This document shows, piece by piece, positions 7,980 through 15,555 of a stretch of DNA of 30,452 nucleotides (within the stretch, counting starts at the first letter, position 1; each line of letters opens with the position of its first letter). The notes beneath the pieces are model-generated. The model saw nothing but the letters and a program-made list of their open reading frames with translations. It was not told where the DNA came from and ran no database searches. This DNA is from Dehalococcoidia bacterium (GTDB lineage: Bacteria > Chloroflexota > Dehalococcoidia > Lucifugimonadales > Australimonadaceae), in assembly GCA_021296055.1 (NCBI GenBank), contig JAGWBE010000027.1, positions 1-30,452 of the forward strand, written 5' to 3'. The translations under genes were made by a program, and so were the position numbers.

Positions 7980-8109
7980 CCCGAAGCGCCTCCCCGCGCG
8001 GCATAGTCGGCGGAGCGCGCCTCTACCATACACGGCGCGGCGCCCTTCCGCCGTGGGCAGTAGGGTTGTCATCCCCAGTAGGCGCGACCGACTGGCCGCC
8101 CGCTCTTCT

Positions 8110-8190
8110 CCGTCGTTCCTGCGGAGGCAGGAACCTCGACGCGAGGCGCCCCGCATCCACAAACCCATCCCTGACGACAGGGGGCGGGGG
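8110..8190 (+). repeat. TTCCTGC/GCAGGAA inverted-repeat unit
   Basis: Nearly identical to 3069-3112 through GAGGCGCCCCGCATCC, with the arms' spacer inverted (GGAG in place of CTCC). It continues as CCCATCCCTGACGACAGGG, a downstream module also seen at 10170-10200 and 15500-15520. Confidence 0.7.
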
Positions 8191-8204
8191 CGGGTAGTCT
8201 TCCG

Positions 8205-8232
8205 TAGGGGCGACCGGCTGGTCGCCCCCGGC
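8205..8232. repeat. GGGGCGACC/GGTCGCCCC palindrome
   Basis: GGGGCGACC, GGCT, GGTCGCCCC. Related copies: 15643-15671 (one mismatch in the left arm) and 9951-9977 (more divergent). Confidence 0.65.
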
Positions 8233-8240
8233 CCGTTCAT

Positions 8241-8335
8241 GCGGGGAGCGCCGAGGGGCCGGCTAGCCGCTCGGCAGGGGGTGTGGGGGTATCCCCCACA
8301 CAAACTTTTCTTATCTCTTGGAGGGGTGGGGGCAC
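8241..8335 (+). repeat. Double-hairpin dispersed element, copy D
   Basis: GCCGAGGGGCCGGCTAGCCG with CTCGGC (first hairpin with changes), then perfect GTGGGGG-TAT-CCCCCAC (about 8281-8300), then ACAAACTTTTCTTATCTCTT and a G-rich end. It lies about 70 nt before the start codon at 8407. Confidence 0.75.
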
Positions 8336-8406
8336 GCGGCGCGGCGGAGTATGCCGGACGCGCCCCGCTCGGATAACATAGCGCCATCCGCAGCAAGGGA
8401 GCCGCT

Positions 8407-9837
8407 ATGAGCGCCACGTCCAAAGGCATGTCCGCGTCCCAACTGGCCAGCCAGCACTTCGCCTACCTCGAAGACCCGTCGCAAGCGCCTACGTCGGTGG
8501 AGGTGCGGCGCGTCCCCCTCTCCGCCCAGCAGCGCGGGTGGATCGAGAAGGCGTGGTCGTTCATCGACGCCAAGAAGGCCATCGACATCGACGTCGAGTT
8601 GGTCAACATCTACAGCCCCACTGGGTACGAGCGCGAGGTCAACACCTACGTCGCCGACTACTGGAAGCGCCTCGGCGTCGACGCCGTCTACCAGCAGATG
8701 GACGAGCACCAGGGCAACGCCGTCGCGCGCCTGCACGGCGACCGCTCCGGCCCAACCCTGCTGATGAACTGCCCCATCGACACCCACTGGACGGGCGACC
8801 TGAAGACCGACGGCCTCCAGTGGGGCGACCCCATGCGCCGCGACAACATGCGCCCGGCGCAGGTGGAAGGGCAGACGGTCATCGGCCTCGGCTCCAACAA
8901 TGACAAGGGCATGGCCACCTCCATCATGATGGCCGTCGAGGCGCTGCACCGCGCGGAGGTTCCCCTGCGCGGCACGCTGCTCGCCGCCACCCTCGCCGGC
9001 GGCGCCCCCGCCCTTTCCCCGGACGACGAGCCGCGCAAGAACGTCAGCCTGTGTCAGGGCCTGCTCCACTCCCTCATCAACGGCGTCACCGGCGACTACG
9101 CCCTCTTCCACAAGCCCGGCTACCACGTCTCCTGGGAAGAGCCTGGGATGTGCTATCTCCGCGTGCGCGTCCTCGGCAATCCCGACTACATGGCGACTGA
9201 GAGCCGCGCCGACCGCCCCTATCGCGTCCTCACCGACACGGCGCGCATCATCATGGCGCTCGACGCCGCGGCCGAGGAGTACCGCCACACCTCCAGGGGC
9301 GGCAGCTTCCGCCCTGCCATGGCCGCCAACGCCCTCAACACCGGCCGCCCCGACAAGCCCAATTGGTCGCCCGCCATCTCCGAGATATTCCTCGACATTC
9401 GGCCCGCGCCCTGGACGGCGCCGATGGAGGTCAAGTACTGGTTCGACGGCGTGATGGAGCGCATCATCGAGGCCAACCCCGGCATGCGCGCCGAGTGGGA
9501 CATGTACGTCGCCATGCCCGGCGGACGCACCGACCCGGCCAACTGGATCATCCAGTCGGCTATCCGCGCGGCGCAGGCCGTGGAGGGCGACACGAGCCCC
9601 GCCTATGAGGGCCGCCCCGCCGGACAGACGGAGGCGGGCGTGCTGCGCACCTGGGGCATCCCCACCGCCCGCATCTCCGGTGCGCCGCCGAACCCCGAGA
9701 TGCCCGCCGACCTGCGCGAGGGCTTCACGATGTCCGGCGCCTACGCGCCCTATCTGGTGAATGCCGCCAAAGTGCTCGTTCACGCCGCCGTCGACACCCT
9801 CACCCGCACCCGCGAGGAGACCGGCCTGTCGTACTAG
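8407..9837 (+). CDS. M20-like metallopeptidase-fold protein with non-canonical metal site
   Basis: 476 aa, ATG at 8407 with AGGGAG 7-12 nt upstream. The layout is that of ArgE/DapE/CPG2-type (M20) proteins: an N-terminal helix, LVNIYSPTGYEREV (about 65-78), a central GLGSNNDKGM (160-169) matching the GxxxxDxKG motif, a lid domain, and a C-terminal AGQTEAGVLRTWGIPTA. The first metal motif, normally G-H-x-D, is N-C-P-I-D (121-125), so the His is Pro123, and the usual Glu-Glu pair after the third strand is absent (LAGGAPALSPDDE). D125 and D166 are kept. It may be inactive, use another metal arrangement, or bind rather than cleave. Fold assignment is fairly good; function unknown. Confidence 0.78.
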   Translation: MSATSKGMSASQLASQHFAYLEDPSQAPTSVEVRRVPLSAQQRGWIEKAWSFIDAKKAIDIDVELVNIYSPTGYEREVNTYVADYWKRLGVDAVYQQMDEHQGNAVARLHGDRSGPTLLMNCPIDTHWTGDLKTDGLQWGDPMRRDNMRPAQVEGQTVIGLGSNNDKGMATSIMMAVEALHRAEVPLRGTLLAATLAGGAPALSPDDEPRKNVSLCQGLLHSLINGVTGDYALFHKPGYHVSWEEPGMCYLRVRVLGNPDYMATESRADRPYRVLTDTARIIMALDAAAEEYRHTSRGGSFRPAMAANALNTGRPDKPNWSPAISEIFLDIRPAPWTAPMEVKYWFDGVMERIIEANPGMRAEWDMYVAMPGGRTDPANWIIQSAIRAAQAVEGDTSPAYEGRPAGQTEAGVLRTWGIPTARISGAPPNPEMPADLREGFTMSGAYAPYLVNAAKVLVHAAVDTLTRTREETGLSY

Positions 9838-10004
9838 GGCGCGGTGCCGACGCAACAACCTGACAGGCCTGCCTAGCGCGGTGCCGCTCGCCCTGAGAGC
9901 AATCGAAGGCTGAACAGGGGCACAGCCCCCGGCTAGAGCGTGGTCCCATCCCCGTAGGGGCAACCTGCCGGTCGCCATAAGGCCAATCGAAGGGCGTTCT
10001 CTTC

Positions 10005-10048
10005 AAGCAGGGAGTGCCGAGGGGCGGCCCGCCCCTCGGCTGGGGGCG
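10005..10048 (+). repeat. Double-hairpin dispersed element, copy E (cut off by a C tract)
   Basis: AAGCAGGGAGTGCCGAGGGG, CGGCCC, GCCCCTCGGC, TGGGGGCG match copy A, but the sequence turns into pure C exactly where hairpin 2 should begin. Confidence 0.75.
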
Positions 10049-10091
10049 CCCCCCCCCCCCCCCGCCCCCCCCCCCCCCCCCCCCCCCCCCC
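10049..10091 (+). repeat. 43-nt near-homopolymeric C tract
   Basis: Fifteen C, one G (10064), then 27 C. It replaces the second hairpin of a dispersed element, so it may be a sequencing or assembly artefact at a hard-to-read palindrome rather than a natural G/C run. Confidence 0.9.
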
Positions 10092-10117
10092 AGAGCAGTT
10101 GCGCGAAGGTCTCGAAG

Positions 10118-10208
10118 CTTGTCCCCCCGAAAACGGGGAGCAGGAACCTCGACGCGTGGTGTCCCGCAACCTCAAACCCCATCCCGACGCATCAGGGGCG
10201 GGGCGGCC
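10118..10208 (+). repeat. Inverted-repeat unit with CCTCGACGCG module
   Basis: CCCCCCGAAAACGGGGAG, then GGAACCTCGACGCG, then CCCGCAACCTCAAACCCCAT and GGGGCGGGGCGG. The order of modules matches 15447-15530. Confidence 0.65.
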
Positions 10209-10229
10209 CACTTGCGCAAATGTCCCCAC

Positions 10230-10261
10230 AGGCAGGCGGGCGGCCGCACACCCGCCTGCCT
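10230..10261. repeat. Perfect 11-bp hairpin
   Basis: Arms AGGCAGGCGGG (10230-10240) and CCCGCCTGCCT (10251-10261), 10-nt loop. Its right arm plus TAGCGCCGTGCC is a near copy of 9868-9886. Confidence 0.6.
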
Positions 10262-10344
10262 AGCGCCGTGCCAAGCTGCCCTTCACTCGTAGCGCACAGG
10301 CACGACAGCGCCTAGACTAGCGGGGGCGCGATATCCGCCATCCG

Positions 10345-10360
10345 CTACCAGGTATTGTGG
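10345..10360 (+). promoter_or_regulatory. NrdR-box-like site 1
   Basis: CTACCAGGTATTGTGG matches the NrdR consensus acaCwAtATaTwGtgt at 10 of 16 positions, with a strong right half (TATTGTG). It lies 30 nt upstream of the better site 2, close to three helical turns, as expected for paired NrdR boxes. TTTTCGAAAA (10362-10371) lies between the two. Confidence 0.55.
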
Positions 10361-10374
10361 TTTTTCGAAAATTC

Positions 10375-10390
10375 GCCCTATATCTTGTGC
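10375..10390 (+). promoter_or_regulatory. NrdR-box-like site 2
   Basis: GCCCTATATCTTGTGC matches the NrdR consensus at 12 of 16 positions, including the core CTATAT and TTGTG. It ends 9 nt before the -35 hexamer of the nrdA promoter, a normal location for NrdR repression. Confidence 0.7.
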
Positions 10391-10399
10391 ATTATACCC

Positions 10400-10427
10400 T
10401 TGACGTACGGCCAGCGCGCCTTATAAT
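10400..10427 (+). promoter_or_regulatory. nrdA promoter
   Basis: TTGACG (10400-10405), 16-nt spacer, TATAAT (10422-10427), the best consensus housekeeping promoter in the window. Start expected near 10434, giving a leader of about 73 nt. Confidence 0.8.
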
Positions 10428-10506
10428 CCGCTCCTGCGCTTCCGGGCGGTGTGCGCAATCCGCCGATGTTCGTGAGCGCCACCCTGAAGCTGCGAGGCGA
10501 CGAGCG

Positions 10507-12966
10507 ATGACTACCACGGAGAGCGGCCTCCGCACGAATGGCGCCGGCGCAACGCCCGCCCAGGTGCCCCCCGCATCGGGCATGCGCGTACGCAAGCGCA
10601 ACGGCGACCTCGAGGTCGCCGACGTGATGAAGATCGTGCGGGCGGTGGAGCGCTGTGTCGGCGGCCTAACCAGCGTCGACCCCCTCCGCGTCGCCACCCG
10701 CACCATCAGCGGCCTCTACGACGGCGCCACCACCCGCGAGTTAGACGAGCTCTCCATCCAGACGGCGGCCTCCCTCATCGCCGAGGAGCCGGAGTACTCG
10801 CGGCTAGCCGCCTCCCTGTTGGCGACCTTCATCGACAAGGAGGTGGAGAACCAAGACATCCACTCCTTCTCCCAGTCCATCGGCATGGGGCATCGGCTAG
10901 GGTTGATCTCCGACTCGGCTGCGGAGTTCGCGGCGGCCAACAAGCGCAAGCTGAACGACGCCGTGCGCCCCGAGCGGACGCGGCTGTTCGAGTACTTCGG
11001 CCTGCGCACGGTGTACGACCGCTACCTGCTGCGCCACCCCGAGAGCCGCCACGCCATCGAGACGCCGCAGCACTTCTTCCTGCGCGTCGCGTGCGGCCTC
11101 GCGCGCACGCCGTCGGAGGCCATCGACCTGTACGAGCTCCTATCGAACCTCGACTACATGGTGTCGTCGCCGACGCTCTTCAACTCGGGGACGGTGCACC
11201 CGCAGATGTCCTCCTGCTACCTGCTGGACTCCCCGGAGGACAGCCTCGAAGCCATCTACGGGCGCTACACCGACGTGGCCAAACTCTCCAAGTTCGCCGG
11301 CGGCATCGGCATCTCCTACTCCCGTGTACGCTCCCGCGGCTCCCTCATTAAGGGCACCAACGGAAAGTCCAACGGCATCATTCCTTGGCTCAAGACGCTC
11401 GACTCGTCAGTCGCGGCGGTGAACCAGGGCGGGCGGCGCAAGGGCGCCGCGTGCGTCTACCTCGAGGCGTGGCACGCCGACGTCGAGGAGTTCCTCGAGT
11501 TGAAGGACAACACCGGCGACGAGGCGCGCCGCGCCCACAACCTGAACATTGCCAACTGGGTGCCCGACCTCTTCATGAAACGCGTGGAGCAGGACGGGCC
11601 GTGGTCGCTCTTCGACCCCAAGGCCGTGCCGGAGTTCGCGGACCTGTACGGCGACGACTTCGAGCGCGCCTACCTCGCCGCCGAGGCGCGCGGTGACTTC
11701 GTCAAGCAGCTCCCCGCCCGCGACCTCTACGCCGCGATGATGCGCACCCTCGCACAGACCGGCAACGGCTGGATGACCTTCAAGGACGCCGCTAACCGCA
11801 AGTCCAACCAGACCGGCAAGCCCGAGAACGTCATCCACCTCTCCAACCTCTGCACCGAGATCCTCGAGGTGACCAGCCAGCCGGAGACGGCGGTGTGCAA
11901 CCTGGGGTCGGTCAACCTGGGCCACTTCGTCGCGCCCGCCGCCAATGGCAACGGCACAGCGGCGGCGGCCTTCGACTTCGAGCGGCTCGGGCGCGTCGTG
12001 CGCACCGCCGTGCGCTACCTCGACCGCGTCGTAGACATCAACTACTACCCGACGGACGAGGCCGCCGCGTCCAACGCGCGCTGGCGCCCCGTCGGTCTCG
12101 GCGTGATGGGCTTGCAGGACGTGTTCTTCAAGATGCGCCTTCCCTTCGACTCGCAAGAGGCCATCGACCTGTCGGCGCGCATTCAGGAGGAGGTCTACTT
12201 CTGGGCGCTGACCGCGTCGAACGAACTGGCCGAGGAGACCGGCCCGCACGACTCCTACGCCGATACGCGCGCCGCCGCGGGCATGCTCCAGTTCGACCTG
12301 TGGGGCGCCGAGCCGGCCGTCCCGGAGCGCTGGGCTGAGCTGAAGGAGCGCATCCGGCGCCACGGCCTGCGCAACTCCTTGCTCCTAGCCATCGCTCCCA
12401 CCGCCACCATCGCCTCCATCTGCGGCTGCTACGAGTGCATCGAGCCGCAGCTCTCCAACCTCTTCAAGCGCGAGACGCTCTCCGGCGAGTTCCTCCAGGT
12501 CAACGGCTATCTGGTCAACGACCTCAAGCGGCGCGGCCTGTGGAACGAGGAGCTGCGCGCCAAGATCAAGGCCGCCGAAGGCTCCATCGTGGACATCGAG
12601 GAGATCCCCGAAGACCTGCGCAGCCTCTACCGCACGGTGTGGGAGCTGCCGCAGAAGGCGCTGATCGACATGGCCGCCGCACGCGGCCCCTTCATCGACC
12701 AGAGCCAATCGCTCAACCTCTTCATGGCGCAGCCCAACATCGGCAAGCTCTCCTCGATGTACATGTACGCCTGGAAAGCCGGCCTCAAGACCACCTACTA
12801 TCTGCGCTCCCGCCCTGCCACGCGCATCAATCAGGCCACCGCCGCCGCAACCGCAGCCGCGCGTCCGCTCATAGAGATGCGCCCCGCCGCGCCCAATGCC
12901 CACGACCACGCCGACGAGGTCGCCTGCTCGCTCGAGAACCCCGAATACTGCGAGGCGTGCCAGTAA
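10507..12966 (+). CDS. nrdA: Ribonucleoside-diphosphate reductase, class Ia large subunit
   Basis: 819 aa. ATG at 10507 (MTTTESGLRTNG) is downstream of the promoter at 10400-10427; the frame above it is leader. GAGG at 10494-10497 is a weak ribosome binding site. Domains: N-terminal ATP-cone (about 26-115; MRVRKRNGDLEVADVMKIV), then the ten-stranded barrel. Active-site residues are present: C237 (SSCYLL), N447/C449/E451 (NLCTEI), C464 (CNLGS), the adjacent tyrosines of the radical pathway (TTYYLRS, near residue 765), and C-terminal redox pair C815/C818 (YCEACQ). Reduces ribonucleotides to deoxyribonucleotides with NrdB in the cytoplasm. Two NrdR-like boxes precede the promoter. A small ORF and nrdB follow on the same strand. 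Confidence 0.96.
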   Translation: MTTTESGLRTNGAGATPAQVPPASGMRVRKRNGDLEVADVMKIVRAVERCVGGLTSVDPLRVATRTISGLYDGATTRELDELSIQTAASLIAEEPEYSRLAASLLATFIDKEVENQDIHSFSQSIGMGHRLGLISDSAAEFAAANKRKLNDAVRPERTRLFEYFGLRTVYDRYLLRHPESRHAIETPQHFFLRVACGLARTPSEAIDLYELLSNLDYMVSSPTLFNSGTVHPQMSSCYLLDSPEDSLEAIYGRYTDVAKLSKFAGGIGISYSRVRSRGSLIKGTNGKSNGIIPWLKTLDSSVAAVNQGGRRKGAACVYLEAWHADVEEFLELKDNTGDEARRAHNLNIANWVPDLFMKRVEQDGPWSLFDPKAVPEFADLYGDDFERAYLAAEARGDFVKQLPARDLYAAMMRTLAQTGNGWMTFKDAANRKSNQTGKPENVIHLSNLCTEILEVTSQPETAVCNLGSVNLGHFVAPAANGNGTAAAAFDFERLGRVVRTAVRYLDRVVDINYYPTDEAAASNARWRPVGLGVMGLQDVFFKMRLPFDSQEAIDLSARIQEEVYFWALTASNELAEETGPHDSYADTRAAAGMLQFDLWGAEPAVPERWAELKERIRRHGLRNSLLLAIAPTATIASICGCYECIEPQLSNLFKRETLSGEFLQVNGYLVNDLKRRGLWNEELRAKIKAAEGSIVDIEEIPEDLRSLYRTVWELPQKALIDMAAARGPFIDQSQSLNLFMAQPNIGKLSSMYMYAWKAGLKTTYYLRSRPATRINQATAAATAAARPLIEMRPAAPNAHDHADEVACSLENPEYCEACQ

Positions 12967-12968
12967 CA

Positions 12969-13355
12969 ATGGCTACCCGTCCCGGCGTTAGCGCCGCCGA
13001 ACTCTTCGGCGCCATCCGACGCGCCAGCGCGCTGCTGAGCGACATCGTCGCGGTGCTCGAACCCGCACTGGAGCAGGCCGCCGCCGTATCCGCCGGCCAG
13101 CTGATGCTGCTCGAACGCGCCGGAAGCGCCGCGGAGCGCGAGGTGGTCGAGAAGACGGCGGCATGGGCGCGCGAAGCGCTTGCCCCCTTGGAGCACCTGC
13201 TCACCGTCGCCTCCGCCCCGCCCTACCTCGTCGCCCAGGACGACCTCCAAAAGCGGATGCTCCGCGACCTCCAAGAAGAAGCGACGCGCCTCCGCGAACA
13301 GGTCGTCGCCCTCAAGCGCCTCCTCACCCAATCCCCGCCGCGCTCCCAGAACTAG
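12969..13355 (+). CDS. Small helical/coiled-coil protein inside the nrd operon, unknown family
   Basis: 128 aa, ATG at 12969, two nt after the nrdA stop; the only Shine-Dalgarno-like bases are CGAGG in the nrdA tail (12951-12955), so translation is probably coupled. I recognise no family. The sequence is almost wholly alpha-helical by composition: Ala/Leu/Glu-rich, no Cys, no Trp pattern of an enzyme. Helices are likely at about 8-32, 40-75 and 88-118, the last with leucines spaced for a coiled coil (LQKRMLRDLQEEATRLREQV). A Pro/Ser/Arg tail ends it. Its place between nrdA and nrdB suggests a regulator, assembly factor or scaffold of the reductase, but that is inference only. Confidence 0.8.
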   Translation: MATRPGVSAAELFGAIRRASALLSDIVAVLEPALEQAAAVSAGQLMLLERAGSAAEREVVEKTAAWAREALAPLEHLLTVASAPPYLVAQDDLQKRMLRDLQEEATRLREQVVALKRLLTQSPPRSQN

Positions 13356-13487
13356 GAGGCGTTCGCTGCGTGCCCACCGCCGAAGTCCGCCATCCGCCTC
13401 TTGCGTTGGCCTGGCGCGCGGGCATTAGTCTTCCTTAGCCTCGCTGGCCCTACAGCGCACTAGCCACTTACTGACACGGAGCATCTC

Positions 13488-14486
13488 GTGACCATCCTAG
13501 ACCCCGGCCTGAACCTGACCTTGCGGCCTATGCGCTACCCCGAGCTGTACGAGATGTACAAGAACGGAATCCGCAACACCTGGACGGTGGACGAGGTGGA
13601 CTTCCAGAACGACCTGCCCGACCTCGCCCGCATGACCCCCGCCGAGCGCCACCTCATTAACCGCCTCGTCGCCTTCTTCGCCACGGGCGACTCCATCGTC
13701 GCCAACAACCTCGTCCTCAACCTCTACCAGCACATCAACTCGCCGGAGGCGCGCCTCTACCTCTCTCGCCAACTCTTCGAAGAAGCCGTCCACGTCCAGT
13801 TCTACCTCACGCTCCTCGACACTTACATCCCCAGCGTCGAGGAGCGGCACGAAGCCTTCCGCGCCATCGAGAACATCCCCTCCATCCGCCGCAAGGCCGA
13901 GTTCTCCTTCAAGTGGATGAACGCCATCTACAACCTCCAGGAGCTGGGCGCCGAGCGCGAGCGCAAGCAGTTCCTCCTCAACCTCATCTGCTTCGGCGCC
14001 TGCATCGAGGGCCTCTTCTTCTTCGCCGCCTTCGCCTACGTCTACTTCATGCGCTCGCGCGGCCTCCTCAACGGCCTCGCCTCCGGCACCAACTGGGTCT
14101 TCCGCGACGAGTCCGCCCACATGAACTTCGCCTTCACTATCATCGACATCGTGAAGAACGAGCACCCCGGCATCTTCGACGCCGAGATGCGCGCACAGGT
14201 CGTGGAAATGGTGGAGGAAGCGGTGGACTGCGAGCTCCAGTTCGCGCACGACCTGCTCGGCGAGGGCGTCGCCGGCCTGTCCATCGGCGATATGCGCTCC
14301 TACCTCGAGTACGTCGCCGACCAGCGCCTCGCCAACCTGGGCCTCCCGCCGCGCTACGGTTCCCGCAACCCCTTCTCCTTTATGGAGCTCCAGGACGTGC
14401 AGGAGCTGGCGAACTTCTTCGAGCGCCGCGTCGCCGCCTACCAGGTGGGCGTCGGCGGCGACGTCTCCTTCGACGAGGAGTTCTAG
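13488..14486 (+). CDS. nrdB: Ribonucleoside-diphosphate reductase, class Ia small (radical) subunit
   Basis: 332 aa from GTG at 13488 with CGGAG 6-10 nt upstream. A ferritin-like diiron protein with all ligands visible: D68, E99, H102, E174, E208 and H211. Y106, four residues after H102 (HVQFY), fits the radical-bearing tyrosine of class Ia enzymes and argues against the tyrosine-less Mn/Fe class Ic. The acidic-aromatic C-terminus (SFDEEF) is the likely docking tail for NrdA. 132 nt separate it from the small upstream ORF; that gap holds possible -10 motifs (TAGTCT at 13426-13431, TAGCCT at 13436-13441) and a small CGCTG/CAGCG hairpin, so nrdB may have an extra promoter. Confidence 0.95.
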   Translation: MTILDPGLNLTLRPMRYPELYEMYKNGIRNTWTVDEVDFQNDLPDLARMTPAERHLINRLVAFFATGDSIVANNLVLNLYQHINSPEARLYLSRQLFEEAVHVQFYLTLLDTYIPSVEERHEAFRAIENIPSIRRKAEFSFKWMNAIYNLQELGAERERKQFLLNLICFGACIEGLFFFAAFAYVYFMRSRGLLNGLASGTNWVFRDESAHMNFAFTIIDIVKNEHPGIFDAEMRAQVVEMVEEAVDCELQFAHDLLGEGVAGLSIGDMRSYLEYVADQRLANLGLPPRYGSRNPFSFMELQDVQELANFFERRVAAYQVGVGGDVSFDEEF

Positions 14487-14496
14487 GCGCCGCCCT

Positions 14497-14526
14497 GTTC
14501 GTCCTGAGGGAACGCTAAGGGCGAAC
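14497..14526. repeat. GTTCGTCC..GGGCGAAC hairpin repeat
   Basis: An 8-bp stem with one T-G pair: GTTCGTCC (14497-14504) and GGGCGAAC (14519-14526). It sits just after the nrdB stop. Related CCTGAG..CGAAGG sequences occur at 3006-3054, 9893-9909 and 22073-22098. Confidence 0.55.
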
Positions 14527-14542
14527 GGCCTCCCGACCCCGC

Positions 14543-14548
14543 TAGAAT
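14543..14548 (+). promoter_or_regulatory. -10 element TAGAAT, apparently leaderless
   Basis: TAGAAT ends 9 nt before the ATG at 14558 with no Shine-Dalgarno between, so transcription should start at or within a few nt of the start codon. No clear -35. Confidence 0.5.
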
Positions 14549-14557
14549 GGCGCGCGT

Positions 14558-15418
14558 ATGCCCTACGCAACCATCGACGACGTCCGCATCGCCTACGAGG
14601 AGACCGGCGGCGGCCCGGCCGTAGTGTTCGCCCACGAGTTCGCCGGGGACCTAGGCTCGTGGGCGCCCCAAGTGCGCCGCTTCGCCCAACGCTGCCGCGT
14701 CGTCGCCTACAACGCCGTCGGCTACCCTCCCTCCGACGTGCCCGACGACTTGTCGCTGTACGAACAGGCGCGGCAGGTGGCGAACCTGCGCGGCCTGCTG
14801 ACGCATCTCGGCGTCGAGCAGGCGCACGTCGTCGGCCTCTCGATGGGAGCGCACACGGCCATCGGCTTCGCCCTCGCCCACCCCGCTATGACGCGCAGCC
14901 TCGTCGCCGCGGGCGCGGGCACCGGCAGCACTAACCCCGCCGCCTTCCGCGCCGATTCCGAGCGTCGCGCCGCCCTGCTGGACGAGCACGGCATGCCCGG
15001 CCTCGCCGCCTACGCCGCCGGCCCTACTCGCTCGCGCTTCCGCCAACTCGACCCCGAGGGCTGGCGGGAGTTCGCCGAGCGCTTCCAATCTCACTCCGCG
15101 CGCGGCTCCGCCAACACGCTGCGCGGCTTCCAGGCGCGCCGCCCCTCCCTCTACGCGATGGAGGCCGAGCTGCGCGCGCTCACCGTCCCAACGCTCGTCA
15201 TCACCGGCGACGAGGACGAGCCGTGCCTAGAGCCGTCCCTCTACCTGAAACGGACACTGCCGCGCTCTGGCCTGCTCGTGCTGCCTCAAACCGGCCACGC
15301 CGTCAACATCGAGCGCCCCGCCGAGTTCAACGCCGCCCTCGACGCCTTCTTCGCCGCCGTCGAATCGGGCGCCTGGCCCGAGTTCGACCCCGGCTCCGGC
15401 GACACCTGGCGCCTCTAG
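14558..15418 (+). CDS. Alpha/beta hydrolase
   Basis: 286 aa, ATG at 14558. Typical order: ATIDDVRIAYEETGGGPAVV at the N-terminus, oxyanion loop FAHEFAGD (24-31), nucleophile elbow GLSMGAH with Ser95, acid in VITGDEDEPC, and catalytic His in QTGHAVNIERP near the C-terminus. The motif after strand 4 is NAVGYPPSDVP rather than the usual GxGxSxxP. Likely an esterase, lactonase (3-oxoadipate enol-lactonase-like) or C-C hydrolase; the substrate cannot be told. It follows nrdB but has its own -10, so it is probably a separate transcript. Confidence 0.9.
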   Translation: MPYATIDDVRIAYEETGGGPAVVFAHEFAGDLGSWAPQVRRFAQRCRVVAYNAVGYPPSDVPDDLSLYEQARQVANLRGLLTHLGVEQAHVVGLSMGAHTAIGFALAHPAMTRSLVAAGAGTGSTNPAAFRADSERRAALLDEHGMPGLAAYAAGPTRSRFRQLDPEGWREFAERFQSHSARGSANTLRGFQARRPSLYAMEAELRALTVPTLVITGDEDEPCLEPSLYLKRTLPRSGLLVLPQTGHAVNIERPAEFNAALDAFFAAVESGAWPEFDPGSGDTWRL

Positions 15419-15446
15419 TCGAGCCCTTCCCGCCCTCCTCCCATTT

Positions 15447-15530
15447 CCGTCGTTCCCGCGCAGGCGGGAACCTCGACGCGCAATCTCTCGCAACCCCAAG
15501 ACCCGCCCCGATGACAGGGAGCGAGGATGG
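15447..15530 (+). repeat. TTCCCGC/GCGGGAA inverted-repeat unit
   Basis: TTCCCGC-GCAG-GCGGGAA then CCTCGACGCG, CGCAACCCCAAGACCCGCCC and a GATGACAGGGAGCGAGGATG tail: the fullest copy of the modular repeat also at 8110, 10118 and 18409. Confidence 0.7.
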
Positions 15531-15555
15531 GGAATCCACGCAACACAGCGACCAC

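Larger units (their letters stand above)
7980..8406. other. Repeat-bearing divergent intergenic region
   Basis: No gene. From left to right: an inverted-repeat unit (8110-8190: TTCCTGC..GCAGGAA plus CCTCGACGCGAGGCGCCCC), a GTAGGGGCGACCGGCTGGTC-type palindrome (8205-8232), double-hairpin copy D (8241-8335), and a possible -10 TAACAT (8374-8379) before the gene at 8407. Confidence 0.7.
9838..10344. other. Repeat-rich region upstream of nrdA
   Basis: No gene. It contains GCCTGCCTAGCGCGGTGCC (9868-9886) repeated with one change at 10254-10272, a CCTGAGAGCAATCGAAG unit (about 9893-9909), a GTAGGGGCAACC palindrome relative (9951-9977), truncated double-hairpin copy E (10005-10048), the C tract (10049-10091), an inverted-repeat unit (10118-10208) and an 11-bp hairpin (10230-10261). 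Confidence 0.7.

Noticed and set aside
10049..10091. C tract as a phase-variation switch
   Set aside because: It lies over 400 nt from the nearest start codon, has an interrupting G, and replaces part of a repeat, so artefact is more likely.
12435..12968. Extension of the small nrd-operon ORF upstream into nrdA in another frame
   Set aside because: That part overlaps the conserved C-terminal domain of nrdA and shows shadow-frame composition; the ATG at 12969 is the sensible start.
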